A DNA stretch of 64,000 nt from Chloracidobacterium sp. (lineage in GTDB: Bacteria; Acidobacteriota; Blastocatellia; Pyrinomonadales; Pyrinomonadaceae): positions 83,872 to 147,871 of the forward strand of contig JADKKB010000002.1 in NCBI GenBank assembly GCA_016720705.1, in the 5' to 3' direction. The notes under the pieces were generated by a model. The model saw only the letters and a list, made by a program, of their open reading frames with translations. It did no database searches and was not told where the DNA came from. The translations under genes were made by a program, and so were the position numbers. This document shows positions 21,401-28,718 of this stretch, piece by piece. How positions within the stretch are numbered: position 1 is the stretch's first letter; every line of letters begins with the position of its first letter.

Positions 21401-22262
21401 AATATTTAGGATCTTGAAGACTATAACTTACTTCTACGTGATCGATGATCATTTGCTCGCCGGTGCCATTTGCATTCATCGTATAAATGTCCGAATCCGA
21501 AGAGGAATAAATGATCTTTGTGCCGTCAGGCGAAAAGCGGGCGTGGTAGATATAGTTCTGGCTCACAATCTGGGACGCATTCAAACCATCAGGATCGACC
21601 CGCCAGAGATGATTATCGTAGATAAAAATGATTGTGTTGCCATCCGGCGAATACTGGGGATCCGAGATAGTGTTATCTTTGTCGAGGATCGTCGCCGCAC
21701 CGCTACCGTCTGCATTCATCGACCACAGATCTGCGTCGTTGATAAAGGCGATCTTTGATGAATCCGGCGAGTAAATCATAGATTCCTTGTAGCCCGCCAT
21801 GTTGGTCAAACGCGTTTGATCCATCCCGTTTGGGTTCATCGAATAGATCTGATGGATTCCGGAACCGCCCTCGCCATCCCGATAGCTGAAGAACGCAACC
21901 TTGTTTCCATCGGGCGAAAATACGGGATCACGTTCGTGGGTATAGGTTAGAAGCGTCACATCATTTTGTGTACCAACATTCGTGATCGATAAAAGTGCCA
22001 CCGTGTCCGAGCCCGAACCAAACACGATCGTGGACCTGTCGGCGAGTGGAGCAAGCTGTTGTGAGCCTCTTTGGCCATTGATCGTCGGGCGCGGCGATAG
22101 CGGTTTCGTGGTGTCTGACGAACCTGAACGTGCCGATGCGGCGAATGCTCCGCCACTCGCCATCTCGGAACGCGACGCGGCAATTCCCAGGATGCAAAAC
22201 AGTGCAACGGCAAATATGATCGTCAGATTTGAACGAAAACGGCTAACTGAATTTCTGGCCAT
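12405..22262 (-). CDS. Giant secreted multidomain protein: PD40 propeller, two LamG, ten CARDB, dockerin/cohesin-like end
   Basis: About 3,285 residues from ATG 22262; the start was chosen because GAGG lies about ten bases upstream and a signal peptide follows. Positions below count from a possible alternative start at 22289. Domains in order: WD40-like PD40 repeats (about 80-390, repeated FSPDGTKI-type motifs); a Thr-Pro linker; a concanavalin/LamG domain (about 410-610); a second Thr-Pro linker; a second LamG (about 630-830); a Calx-beta-like strand region; ten CARDB repeats (about 960-2200, each beginning PDL-x-V and containing W-x-V-x-N-x-G); a pre-peptidase-like segment; an IPT/TIG-like domain; a helical insert; DUF11-like and Fn3-like parts; a dockerin-like EF-hand pair (about 2980-3045); a cohesin-like segment; and a carboxypeptidase-regulatory-like end. 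It is expected to be exported and to bind surfaces or glycans. Confidence 0.88.
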   Translation of the reverse strand: MARNSVSRFRSNLTIIFAVALFCILGIAASRSEMASGGAFAASARSGSSDTTKPLSPRPTINGQRGSQQLAPLADRSTIVFGSGSDTVALLSITNVGTQNDVTLLTYTHERDPVFSPDGNKVAFFSYRDGEGGSGIHQIYSMNPNGMDQTRLTNMAGYKESMIYSPDSSKIAFINDADLWSMNADGSGAATILDKDNTISDPQYSPDGNTIIFIYDNHLWRVDPDGLNASQIVSQNYIYHARFSPDGTKIIYSSSDSDIYTMNANGTGEQMIIDHVEVSYSLQDPKYSPDGTKILMQCSNGEANICTADSDGQNFAALGGSVLDRANPAWSPDSSEIAFIARDSADNTSGVYVATIGGQPARIYGEGPGSQLNYLVWQPECPGTVPTPTPTPTPSGTPIPGLISEWNANGLNANDSQGLNNGQFVHNAALIDPGKRGLGFYFYDDGSDTDGGYIEIPDSISLDVQTGDYTLSTWFESNQAAEHYVAGKGACNGSGSNFYIGVDSSFVPFIDISHENGGSRASNDAFTLSQNVWHNLILIKEGTSFKLYVDGVLALNHTETGTMGVNDQPFTIGKGIGCIAPQLTTKGGVDEVLLFGRALNATELDAIYNGYYPPAGPTPTPTPTNGGLVGFWRANGNANDSSGGNNGSLEGNTAYATGHEGQAFDFDGNGDRVRVLDGGSDVLDVQTGDFTVAAWVYIRSSGEHFIAGKDSGDGSYSLKVIGQQLNFCLFNNGGGSCINTGADVTQNVWHHVAGVRSNGQIRVFVDGTERSSTDFTDTLPAISTDFTIGSPVYTTSPQPDTNGLIDDVRLYNRGLDGTEMIAIYNDSGFAPRVFGAKSVGGVMPIAGGPACQAPADPAVELRVNWPHPVAAGRTASINIHLKDDASAGGTTVALAYPNSGIVDGPPSVTILQGHDQVNFDVTTTMSSEYRVGDVIATLGTETARVTVTVEPAAPDVAVSNFVAPPTVAILQNFTASWRVTNNGQIATDDYRTDTLYISTDNVLFNSPNDVVVGRKYENGAVIAPGAFRDVTFEQANIPAAAIPTDGTYYLFVLVGDAGTVRERNGNGNDNYSSVPITVNRNLPDLVAQNIVAPTEIEPNVLYTISWDVKNAGSVAINSGSNHTPYFSYDDVIGNADDVPLTYRRLGAIGINETQSFSQQFILPTVPARSSGDGKFYVKVDTANEIYEDFPTGPAELNNTTWIPVRYEYRVADLQVVSVTPPAEVESDTVFALNWTTQNTGSKTAQSMAERVYFSTDNVVSGNDVLLDTFTLEQTLEPGQSVNRSQNVSIPTNAITATGNYFIYVVTDVFNVVNEGANDGNNTTFSPLRVRRLLRPDLQVTNITAPATAFFDQEVQVQFTVTNTGSGPTNATGWTDELYLAVNQTLNGANVLTRAQNVSSLNPGESYVTSLTVRIPRSLQGSFYFLVQTDRNSDGGQEVNEENENNNISTRPLTVSVPPVPDLRASNVQAPIEAFGGQSMLVNWTVTNNGDGATPPATPTWNDVVYLSKDQTLDGADRYVGLRPHTGVLAVNASYTVSGFSLNLPPDVFGDYYVFVVADGQTQVFEFTNEGNNSDYDRVGDGSPLHVVGAPPDFTIVDPLSAPTNANAGGTFNVNYTVRNQGAFDAVGPWFDAVFLSPTPQFDVTTAIFLGNTYHNGLVAGQQYGVSQSVTIPNCLDGTYYLIARADTNGSIFEWDPNIDAELNNFSAAKQITISNFAPDLRVKEMTIPPVVIDGVTPINWTVRNYGTAATLQTSWVDRVFIYDGSQFRVLGDFPHTGALAVDGEYFQNQIVYLPHNIEGSVQIFVQTDAYGNVPECSLDDNNTDARLTDAQGNFPDLSITSANNPSSAQLGSTVSVSWNGINTGDAMQSATSWADRVYISSDQTLGPGDTSVGSQVFNTQLGANGIYNGSSQITIPNLPAGGYYLIFQADAGNNIEEGTRENNNSLALPITLTLPNIDLLPTTPTVAPVLYSGQFADVSWTVNNVGANATVSTQWYDHIVLSRDLIIDQNDRILDRVLHSGSLAGGAGYSVTRSVRIPEGLTGEYKILVIADRNNYVVESNENNNISPPATVDLQLPPPAELNITHIAPPVSVGLGESAIFEWTVQNSSANAASGVWQDSVYFSADATWDSSDTFIGARQHNVSVAPFGTYTETLESVIPPIETGSYYVIVRTDARNTIRESNEGNNVSSSVSQTAVTIPTLTLGNVLNTSLATGQERFYSIFNVPADETMLVTLTGEAGSSNELYTRFNNMVSRANYEIQGTRQGEPDQENLVGNTFPGKYNTMIRGDYVPNSFAEQLKVADTRKAKADQLAQQVALKAELLPFGIRRVSPGTAGNNGYSMISVEGAKFQPGASIKLVNIADSTVIVPMQTFDISSINTAGLFNLNGAEPGNYNVVLTNPNSQTSTWSQNFVITKGGGESLRTEITGPGEVRGNFYTRYTISVSNEGKNDAITVPIIVRLSAAAMNYRLSTANYYEFAPADDTVDPNTVHADRNGERILALFAPIVRAGETVNIGIDVSFANRGTITAEALGGVFDPALASVPLDQLIASASGRDVLKCWTNLAFNTLLAALSEIFPIKCAAGIAKVIGAAFLGDAITSAAGGARTGDFVSWSTLWGLAAKAMRAAEECAFEGLKYFPLAKIASIIFDIYQLLALGAECLKLTAEYVLPVHTNLPNDPNDKVGPYGYGPEKFVPIGKPLPYRINFENKSSATAPAHRIRTVDQLPATLDPRTVRLTEIGFKQYRIVIPPNRSFYQTRMQLGPDLDNLQADITAGVNVATGAVTLTMIAIDPATGEEPIDPGRGLLPPNNATNDGQGYLAFTVIPTANQLTRTDIANTATIYFDDNEPLVTNTTTNLIDADIPVSQFAALPATGGDPSFPINWSGSDDGNGSGLKGFDVFASESGGAFLPFISDSTSTSGVFNGRYGRTYQFYSVASDNAGNYESAPVTPDATIRILGSAVESDVAGYPTGDNDGLVNDSDVSQVRRFAAKLDQANTFNDFQAADSSPSADGGNGSLSVGDVMQSRRFALGLDPLQDYQGPISSGTLTGKPITGSSNGLLPRGITPYTVSRIGNKLTVAISLEAQGDETGVGFTLNYNTSDLANPQNISLGEDAAGAVLTANTGQAGKVGLIIDKLPSQPFSAGGKYIAKIEFDVISANATTMISFGDDPVAGEIVNGGAFALASTFSDATITMLGPTAAGVSVAGTVKTAGGRPIGNTVIFLADDLGVKRRAITNPFGQYRFDDVEAGRSYVIGAKHKTFHFANASYVITVTDAIGNADFVAQE

Positions 22263-22357
22263 AACGGGTTTTTCCTCAGCGAAATACAAAAATGGTTCGG
22301 TTTCTACTTAATAAGGCGTTTATTTTTAGCAAAAGCGCCCACTTCCAACGTATTTTT

Positions 22358-22386
22358 TTCATCGGTTTGAAATTTGACTGTATAAT
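22358..22386 (+). promoter_or_regulatory. Candidate promoter of the Ser/Thr kinase gene
   Basis: A perfect TATAAT at 22381-22386 lies 29 bases before the kinase ATG. The best -35 at a 17-base distance, TTCATC at 22358, is weak, so an activator or another sigma factor may assist. The 126-base gap must also hold the promoter of the divergent giant gene. Confidence 0.35.
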
Positions 22387-22415
22387 CGCGTGGATACGTT
22401 GATCTTAGACTCGCA

Positions 22416-25010
22416 ATGCAGATTGTCGATCACGAAAAGTTAAAATCAGTCTTCGCAGACGCCATCGAACTGCGGCCTGCCGAGCGGGCAAGCTTCATCG
22501 ACGAGGCGTGCGGTGATGATGATGTGTTGCGTTCGGAGGTCATCTCGCTTCTCAACGCGGCAGACTCCGATCACAATTTGATCGAGGACAACATTTTCGA
22601 ACTGAGTAAACAGATCTCCGATAGCCCCGCGGAAATGACCGGCATCCAATTCGGCAATTACCGAATTGTCCGAGAGATCGGTCACGGCGGGATGGGAACC
22701 GTCTTTTTGGCACGGCGGGACGATGGTGAGTTCGACCAGGATGTCGCATTAAAGATCGTCCGCCAATCAGTCGCCGACTCCCGTATAATCGAGCATTTTC
22801 GACGCGAACGTCAGATTCTCGCAGGCCTTAACCATCCCAACATCGCCGCATTGCACGACGGCGGCATTTCCGATCGCGGTGAGCCGTTCATCGCAATGGA
22901 ATATGTCGATGGTCTGACGCTGACCGAATACGCGTCGGCCCGAGCGCTGTCCATCCACGATCGTCTGCTGCTCTTTTTGAAGGTTTGTGCCGCCGTGGCG
23001 TACGCACATCGGAATCTCGTAGTGCATCGCGATATCAAACCGTCGAACATCGTAATCAACTCGGATGGCGAGCCGAAATTACTTGATTTTGGGCTTGCCA
23101 AGGCGTTCGAGATCGATAATACCAACACTCAAACCGCCGTACTCGCATTTACGCCGGCCTACGCATCGCCGGAACAGATCGGCGGGCGGGCGATCACCAC
23201 CTCAAGTGATATTTACTCGCTCGGAGTAGTTCTGTATGAATTGTTGACCGGGTCAAAACCGCTGGACCTTGAAAATAAGAGTTTCGACGAGGTTTTGCAG
23301 ACGATCAATGCAAGTCAGCCCGTCCCTCCAAGTTCGGTCGTCCGCCTGGCTCCGAATATTCCCGGGAGACGGTCATTGGCCGGCGACCTCGACAATATTG
23401 TTTTAATGGCTCTTCGGAAGGAACCCGAGAGGCGCTACACATCAGTTGAGGACCTCGCCGAGGATGTCCGGCGCCACCTTAGCGGAAGGCCGGTGATAGC
23501 TCGGCCGAATACCGCCGTCTATCTAATTGGTAAATTTTTCAACCGACATAGATTGGGTGTCGGTGCCGCGGCACTGATCGTGATTTCACTCGTTACCGGG
23601 ATGATCTTTGCTCTGTGGCAGGCCAGTGTCGCACGTCACGAACGTGACCGTGCGGAACACCGCTTTCGCGACATTCGACAACTTTCAAATTCACTTCTAT
23701 TTGAGATCACGCCGAAGATCGAGCGTCTGAACGGTGCGACTGAAGCTCGTGAAACGGTCGTAACACGGGCACTCGAGTACCTCGATTCTCTGGCGGAGGA
23801 ATCGGCGGATGACGCAGGACTTCAGGCTGAGCTTGCGGCAGCGTACGAAAAGGTCGGCGATCTGCAGGGCAACCCAAATCGCCCTAATCTAAACAATCTA
23901 TCGGGGGCGGTCACCAGTTTCGAAAAGGCACTTTTGATCAGGCAGCGGTTACCGCAAAGTGCCGACAACCGGCGACTCATCGCCCGGAACTTGCAATCGA
24001 CGAGCCTTATTCGCACGCGACAAAGTGATATCTCGGGCGCGATCCGCGACAGTGAATTGGGCCTTACCATCTACGGCGAACTCATTGCAGCGGATCCGGG
24101 GTCCGCTGAACTGAAGATGTCGGCTATTGAGGCTCAGATCGAGCACGCGCAGATCTATTCCAATAATAACCAATACTCGGTGGCGGTGCCGCTCTTTCGA
24201 AAGACGATCGACCAACTTGCCGGGCTGGATCAAAATTCAGACGTCGTTCAAAAATTGCAGACTCGGGCGATCTTCTATCTCAGCAACGCTCTTTCGTGGG
24301 ACGGTGCACAGAGTGAGGCCGAGATCGAGATGGACAAGGCGATCGAGTTGGCCGACGGGCTCGCTGCCCGTTCACCAAATGACTCCGGCGTCCTGGCTCT
24401 CGTATGGCTCGCGTACGGCCTTGCCAGCAGCATTTACGAAGAGGCCTCGCCGACCCGTTCGCTGCATTTTGCCGAGCGGCAGTTTGCGGTCGCCGAGCAG
24501 GCCGTAAATGCAGATAAGGCGGACGCTCAGGCTCGCTATAATCTCGCTCGCACCGGATCACGATTGGGATTTGTTCTTACGCTTGTCGGTAAGCCTCGGG
24601 AAGCGTATATGCGGCTCACAAAGACCGAAGAAATGTTTAAGACATTGGTCTCGGATGATCCTAAAAACGCGATGTTTCAGCGTGATCTCGCTACGCTATA
24701 TGTGAGAATGGGCGATACCAGCGAGAAAGCGAACAATCTACAGGACGCGATGGTCAAATATCAGAGATCTGCCGAGATATATAAGCAGATCGCCGATCTG
24801 GATGTCCGCAATACACTTGCCCGCCGCGACCTCGCCCAGTCACTTAAAAGCGTCGGTATGACGGCGATCAAACTTGGCCGCAAAGAGATCGCCCGGCGCG
24901 AACTCGAACGCTCCCTAGCTCTGCTCAATGAACTGCGATCTCAAAACGCGATCGGCAAATGGGATGAGAAACTCCTGGACGAGGTCCAACTTTCACTCAC
25001 AAAACTCTGA
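22416..25010 (+). CDS. Receptor-type Ser/Thr protein kinase with TPR-like C-terminus
   Basis: 864 residues. An N-terminal helical segment (1-75) of the type seen in acidobacterial kinases is followed by a Hanks-type kinase domain: glycine loop IGHGGMG (88-94), ATP lysine in ALKIV (113), catalytic HRDIKPSN (204-211), DFG (224-226), APE-like ASPEQ. A single transmembrane helix lies near 378-400, and the rest (about 430-860) is a helical TPR-like array rich in A-x2-L-x2-A pairs, likely outside the membrane. Such kinases phosphorylate cytoplasmic targets and are often coded beside the ECF factor type found at 11,838. It diverges from the giant secreted protein gene, so the two could share control. 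Confidence 0.9.
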   Translation: MQIVDHEKLKSVFADAIELRPAERASFIDEACGDDDVLRSEVISLLNAADSDHNLIEDNIFELSKQISDSPAEMTGIQFGNYRIVREIGHGGMGTVFLARRDDGEFDQDVALKIVRQSVADSRIIEHFRRERQILAGLNHPNIAALHDGGISDRGEPFIAMEYVDGLTLTEYASARALSIHDRLLLFLKVCAAVAYAHRNLVVHRDIKPSNIVINSDGEPKLLDFGLAKAFEIDNTNTQTAVLAFTPAYASPEQIGGRAITTSSDIYSLGVVLYELLTGSKPLDLENKSFDEVLQTINASQPVPPSSVVRLAPNIPGRRSLAGDLDNIVLMALRKEPERRYTSVEDLAEDVRRHLSGRPVIARPNTAVYLIGKFFNRHRLGVGAAALIVISLVTGMIFALWQASVARHERDRAEHRFRDIRQLSNSLLFEITPKIERLNGATEARETVVTRALEYLDSLAEESADDAGLQAELAAAYEKVGDLQGNPNRPNLNNLSGAVTSFEKALLIRQRLPQSADNRRLIARNLQSTSLIRTRQSDISGAIRDSELGLTIYGELIAADPGSAELKMSAIEAQIEHAQIYSNNNQYSVAVPLFRKTIDQLAGLDQNSDVVQKLQTRAIFYLSNALSWDGAQSEAEIEMDKAIELADGLAARSPNDSGVLALVWLAYGLASSIYEEASPTRSLHFAERQFAVAEQAVNADKADAQARYNLARTGSRLGFVLTLVGKPREAYMRLTKTEEMFKTLVSDDPKNAMFQRDLATLYVRMGDTSEKANNLQDAMVKYQRSAEIYKQIADLDVRNTLARRDLAQSLKSVGMTAIKLGRKEIARRELERSLALLNELRSQNAIGKWDEKLLDEVQLSLTKL

Positions 25011-25031
25011 TCCGAAGCCCGCAAAATAAAA

Positions 25032-25056
25032 AAGCACCCCCGAAAGAGTGCTTCTA
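25032..25056 (+). terminator. Rho-independent terminator after the kinase gene
   Basis: Stem AAGCAC (25032-25037) pairs with GTGCTT (25048-25053) around a C-rich loop, with a weak T tract following. It closes the last core-chromosome gene before the island. Confidence 0.55.
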
Positions 25057-25064
25057 TTAATTTT

Positions 25065-25115
25065 TGGTGATCCGAGCAGGACTCGAACCTGCGACCCAGT
25101 GGTTAAAAGCCACTT
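25065..25115 (-). other. 3' half of tRNA-Lys(TTT): attachment-site remnant at the island's left end
   Basis: Read on the minus strand, this is a perfect anticodon stem-loop (AGTGG, loop CTTTTAA with anticodon TTT, CCACT at 25098-25114), a variable loop, a full T arm (GCAGG, TTCGAGT, CCTGC) and the acceptor 3' strand TCGGATC-A-CCA ending at 25065. The D arm and the 5' acceptor strand (expected GATCCGA) are missing; homology stops at about 25115. Only the 3' end of the gene remains, with an integrase relic next to it. This is what is left on the distal side when an element integrates into a tRNA 3' end and rebuilds the intact gene at its other end. No second copy is in the window. Confidence 0.85.
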
Positions 25116-25212
25116 CCTGCTAATTCTAGTTAACGTAATACGATATACTTTCCCGTGTTTGTGGGCATTTCAGCTTGATGCTCACACCAGATGAAGCAAA
25201 TTATTCATATCA

Positions 25213-25236
25213 AATAGTCCCTAAAATAGTCCCTAA
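25213..25236. repeat. Tandem 12-bp direct repeat near the attachment site
   Basis: AATAGTCCCTAA occurs twice in perfect tandem (25213-25224, 25225-25236), about 100 bases from the tRNA remnant and 40 bases before the integrase. Placement fits integrase arm-type binding sites, but no experiment or family rule supports this directly. Confidence 0.5.
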
Positions 25237-25275
25237 GTTTTACCCTTTACAAATGTAGAATTTTGGATAAATGAT

Positions 25276-26454
25276 ATGTCGAAACGAGCTAGGTACGGAA
25301 ACTACGCTTTTAAGGATGCAAACGGAAAACTCTATGCTCGAGTTCAACTCCGCCAAGCGGACGGACGCCTTAAAACATATAAGAAGCGGGCGATGAACCT
25401 GACCCATGTTCAACAGCTTGCTGAGGAAATTCTCGCACAATATAAACAACGTGGCCAAGCCTATATCGACGGACATGGCATGACCCTAGAGAGATTAGCG
25501 GATTGGTATAAGACCGAATATGTTATCCAGCCTGTATATCTGGACGGCGTGAAGATCGAAGGAATGCGAACCTGGAAGTCAGAACGCCTCAAGATCGATC
25601 GAATTGTAAAAATAATCGGTGGCTCTAGTCTGATACACGAGCTTGATGAATCGTCATTTCGCAACTTTAGAAAGGTCCGTATCGGCCAAGGAGTGACCAT
25701 CACAACCATAAACCGTGACTTTGAATCGATTCGTGCGATGATGCGAAAAGCAAAGAAAAAAAAGTGGCTCAACGAGGTCCCTGATTTTGATGGATTTATT
25801 CAAGAAGGGGTTGGAAAATCGAAGAACTGTGACGGTAACGGAAGAGCAGGAGAAATGCATCCTTGCTGCGGCTCGGAAAATACTAAATTCGGCACCGCGT
25901 TTATACCCCCTAATTATATCGCTTTAGGGATTCTGGAGCTCGACCAAATGAACTCTATCCAGTTAATGACAACGATACGGACTATTCTAAGGATACAAAT
26001 ACCTTCTATGAACCTATTCGTTGGCGCGATGTGATGGACAATGAGGGCGGCTTTAAGGATTTGACGGCACTTGTATCCTTCAAGGGGAATAGACGCGAAG
26101 TGCGGCTGGCAATTATTTCTGACCGGATGAAGGGTGCATTGGTGGAGTTACAAAATCGATTGCAACAGGGCAAGATAATTCCAGAACACACCGCTCACCC
26201 AAACAATCTAATTTTTCCATATTCAACCTTCAAGAAATCCTGGAGTGCGGTGCGCGAGGCTGCGGGTGTGCCTGGGCTCCGTTTGCGTGATCTGCGTCGC
26301 GACTGGGTGACTCGTCTGGGCCGCCTTGGATACTCCGACAAACTTGCCCAACGTGGAGCGGGACATAAAAATGCAAACTAGTTTTGAATACACCGAATTT
26401 GACGAGGCAGCCGCCCTTCAGGCGAAGATGCTGATTGATAGGGATAATGGGTGA
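25276..26454 (+). pseudogene. Tyrosine integrase relic with at least three frameshifts
   Basis: The N-terminal part (25276 to about 25810, start MSKRARYGNY) holds an AP2/arm-type and a core-binding domain. Coding then jumps frame near 25810 (continuing ENRRTVTVTEEQEKC), again near 25915 (continuing DSGARPNELYPV, the box I arginine region), and runs to LRLRDLRRDWVTRLG and AGHKNAN near 26380. A last frame jump at the A run of 26366-26372 gives TSFEYTEFDEAA with the likely catalytic tyrosine, ending at TGA 26454. All parts of a phage-type integrase are therefore recognisable but it cannot be made as one protein from this sequence. It probably once moved the island at the tRNA-Lys site. Confidence 0.85.
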
Positions 26455-26639
26455 TTATTCGGAAATGCAACTCGCTGTCATAACAATCTGAAACGCTGTC
26501 AAAAATCCTTGATATGGTCAGGCTTTAACCCCTAGTGGGTAGTATTTTAGGCACTAAATGTTTTAAGGTCGTATATTATATACATTATGAAAACCTCTAT
26601 TGCATTCCTCTTTAATGTGTATTATCTTAGACGCTACAG

Positions 26640-26672
26640 CCGTTAACGGGGTTTCTTATAGTCGTTAACTAG
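26640..26672 (+). promoter_or_regulatory. Two GTTAAC boxes 22 bp apart before hipB, possible operator
   Basis: CCGTTAACGG at 26640-26649 is a perfect palindrome; a second GTTAAC lies at 26664-26669, centred 22 bp (two helical turns) downstream and 11 bases before the hipB-like ATG. HipB antitoxins repress their own operon through such paired palindromes, so this is a plausible operator. Confidence 0.4.
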
Positions 26673-26680
26673 AAAAGGCG

Positions 26681-27157
26681 ATGAAACAAAGTATTCCAAT
26701 CCCAGTTCGAAAGGCCCTGCGGAAGTTGGGTCAAGACATAAGCGACGGCAGACGTCGGCGGCGCATCCCTCTAGAACTGATGGCCGAGAGATCCGACGTT
26801 TCCAGATCGACTCTCGGCAAAATAGAAAAAGGGGATCCCTCAGTATCGCTCGGAGGGTACGCGGCAGTCCTGTTTGTGCTTGGACTAACTGAACGGCTTA
26901 GCAGCTTAGCGGATGCAAACTTCGACCCGGTCGGCAGGATGTTGGAAGAAGAAAACCTTCCTAAGCGAATTCGCTTACCTTCCGGAGGCGGACGAAATGG
27001 TAGTCGAAAGATCTACGTCTCGATAGCTCTGGGGACGAGATTTATCTTGTCGGGCGATTGTGGTGTCACTATCGAAAAGGGCGCGAAAGCGCTTCTTTCG
27101 AATATGACCAAAGCTGGCTTGCACACAAGGAGCGTTTTGCGCTCGAGCCCGCATTAG
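26681..27157 (+). CDS. hipB: HipB-like XRE antitoxin/repressor, C-terminal end probably shifted
   Basis: Residues about 10-75 form a helix-turn-helix: ELMAERSDVSRSTLGKIEKGDPSVSLGGY is the recognition part, and VLFVLGLTERLSSLAD follows as in HipB proteins. HipB binds HipA and represses the operon. Native length would be about 100 residues; the last 50 residues read across the start of the hipA relic in another frame, so the original stop has probably been lost through an indel near 26980. AAAAGG sits just before the ATG. The helix-turn-helix could still bind DNA. Confidence 0.65.
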   Translation: MKQSIPIPVRKALRKLGQDISDGRRRRRIPLELMAERSDVSRSTLGKIEKGDPSVSLGGYAAVLFVLGLTERLSSLADANFDPVGRMLEEENLPKRIRLPSGGGRNGSRKIYVSIALGTRFILSGDCGVTIEKGAKALLSNMTKAGLHTRSVLRSSPH

Positions 27158-28245
27158 CATTAACAGCAGGCTCATTTCATACCGACCTGAATGTATTCGG
27201 TTCGATAGGAGATTCGGCGCCTGATCGATGGGGTCGAGTGTTGATGCGGCGGGCGGAATCTCAGCGAGCCCGGACGGACCGTGAAACTCCGAGAACGTTG
27301 GGCGAAGCCGATTTTCTGCTTGGCGTAAGTGACGAAGCACGCCAAGGAGCCTTGCGTTTTTCCGATGAGAAGGATGGACCTTTCCTTGCTCCAGGATGGG
27401 CGTCGCGCAATTCCTCCGCTTGTCGATTTGCCCAGACTGCTTTCGGCTACGGAACGTTTTCTGGATGAAGAGGAAGACGCGGAAGATCTTCGCATTTTGC
27501 TCGCACCCGGCTCGTCCTTGGGTGGAGCCCGACCGAAAGCGTCGGTCAGGGATAACGACGGTCAATTGGCGATTGCCAAATTCCCGCGGAACGATGATGA
27601 AAGTAACGTTGTTGTCTGGGAAGCGATAACTCTAATGCTTGCCGAGAGCTCCGGGCTTGAATGCTCTTCTGGAAGGCTACTGGATATCGCCGGTAAATCG
27701 GTCCTGCTTGTCCGGCGTTTTGACCGCCAAGGGACAACCCGCGTCCCGTTCTTATCGGCAATGAGCATGCTTCAGGCAAGGGACAGCGATACGCACAGCT
27801 ATCTCGAAATCGCCGACGCTCTCGGTCAGTACGGGGCAGAACCCACGGCGGATCTGGCTCAGATGTGGCCGAATCGTCTTCAGTATCCTTGTTTCAAACA
27901 CGGACGACCATCTTCGAAATCACGGTTTCGTTTACGAACGTTTTAAGGGATGGCGCCTATCCCCAGCTTACGATCTCAACCCCGTGCCGACGGACGTAAA
28001 ACCCTAGGATTTTGACGACCAACATTGACCTTGATAATGGTTCCGCTTCGCTCGATTTGGCTTTGTCGGTGGCGGAGAACTTTAGACTGACACTAGCGGA
28101 CGGCAAGACGATCATTAAGGAGGTGGGCGGTGCAGTGTCGGAGTGGCGCAAGCTTGCGTTCGCCAACGACTTGAGTGAACGCGAAATCGAAAGGATGGCG
28201 TCCGCATTTGTTCACGAAGATTCCGAGTTCGCAGCGAGTCTCTAG
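26997..28245 (+). pseudogene. hipA: HipA-like Ser/Thr kinase toxin, multiply frameshifted
   Basis: HipA sequence is spread over several frames. Segment one, about 27020-27385, holds GDEIYLVGRLW and SAPDRWGRVLMRR. Segment two, to about 27868, holds the HipA marker GGARPKA and SVLLVRRFDR. Segment three, about 27869-28000, holds the kinase-core motif NTDDHLRNHGF and PAYDLNP. Segment four, 28012-28245, is the helical end. At least four single-base shifts separate them, while no stop codon lies inside a correct segment. HipA phosphorylates tRNA synthetases and induces dormancy; as read it cannot be made, consistent with loss of toxicity or with sequence errors. Confidence 0.82.
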
Positions 28246-28425
28246 AGTGAAGCCGAGACGATCCACGGAATTCAATCCGCACAGGTCATGAACCGTATAC
28301 AAGAACGGTTAGGACGCGACCGCACGAAATTCCGCAAAATTTGGGAAGCGTTACAAGGAGCTGGCGTCATAAGGTTCGGTTGGATCGAACTATATGTTCA
28401 GAGACCTAGATCCCCCCTTTGACTT
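28246..28425 (+). other. Short open relic after hipA
   Basis: Directly after the hipA stop the same frame stays open for about 58 codons, containing MNRIQERLGRDRTKFRKIW, a basic helix-like segment. No family recognised; it may be a remnant. The following 28426-28718 shows no convincing gene. Confidence 0.25.
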
Positions 28426-28718
28426 GCGATCTCTCGCACCCCAAGCGATTTGGGTAGGTTTGTATAACTTGTCAAAACTGCTCAAAACATCTTAGAATCA
28501 ACAACTTACGGGCTTTACCAGTTTCAATCTGAATAGCCTTGATCAGGAACGCTGCAACCAACGTGCAACCAACTTTAGCCATTAGGATCAAATCTCAATT
28601 TCAATAAACAGACCTTGATTGCACTCAAAATCATACTCTAAGAAGTTGATTTCATCAATGCAATTCACATTTGTTTTCTTCGCTGTTTTTGTAGCGGAAA
28701 TCGTAATGAACGATTCTT

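Noticed and set aside
22367..22386. TTGAAA as -35 box for the kinase promoter
   Set aside because: It lies only eight bases from TATAAT, too close for a sigma-70 promoter.
25065..25141. A complete tRNA-Lys gene
   Set aside because: No D arm and no 5' acceptor strand pairing with TCGGATC is present within 100 bases, so only the 3' half is real.
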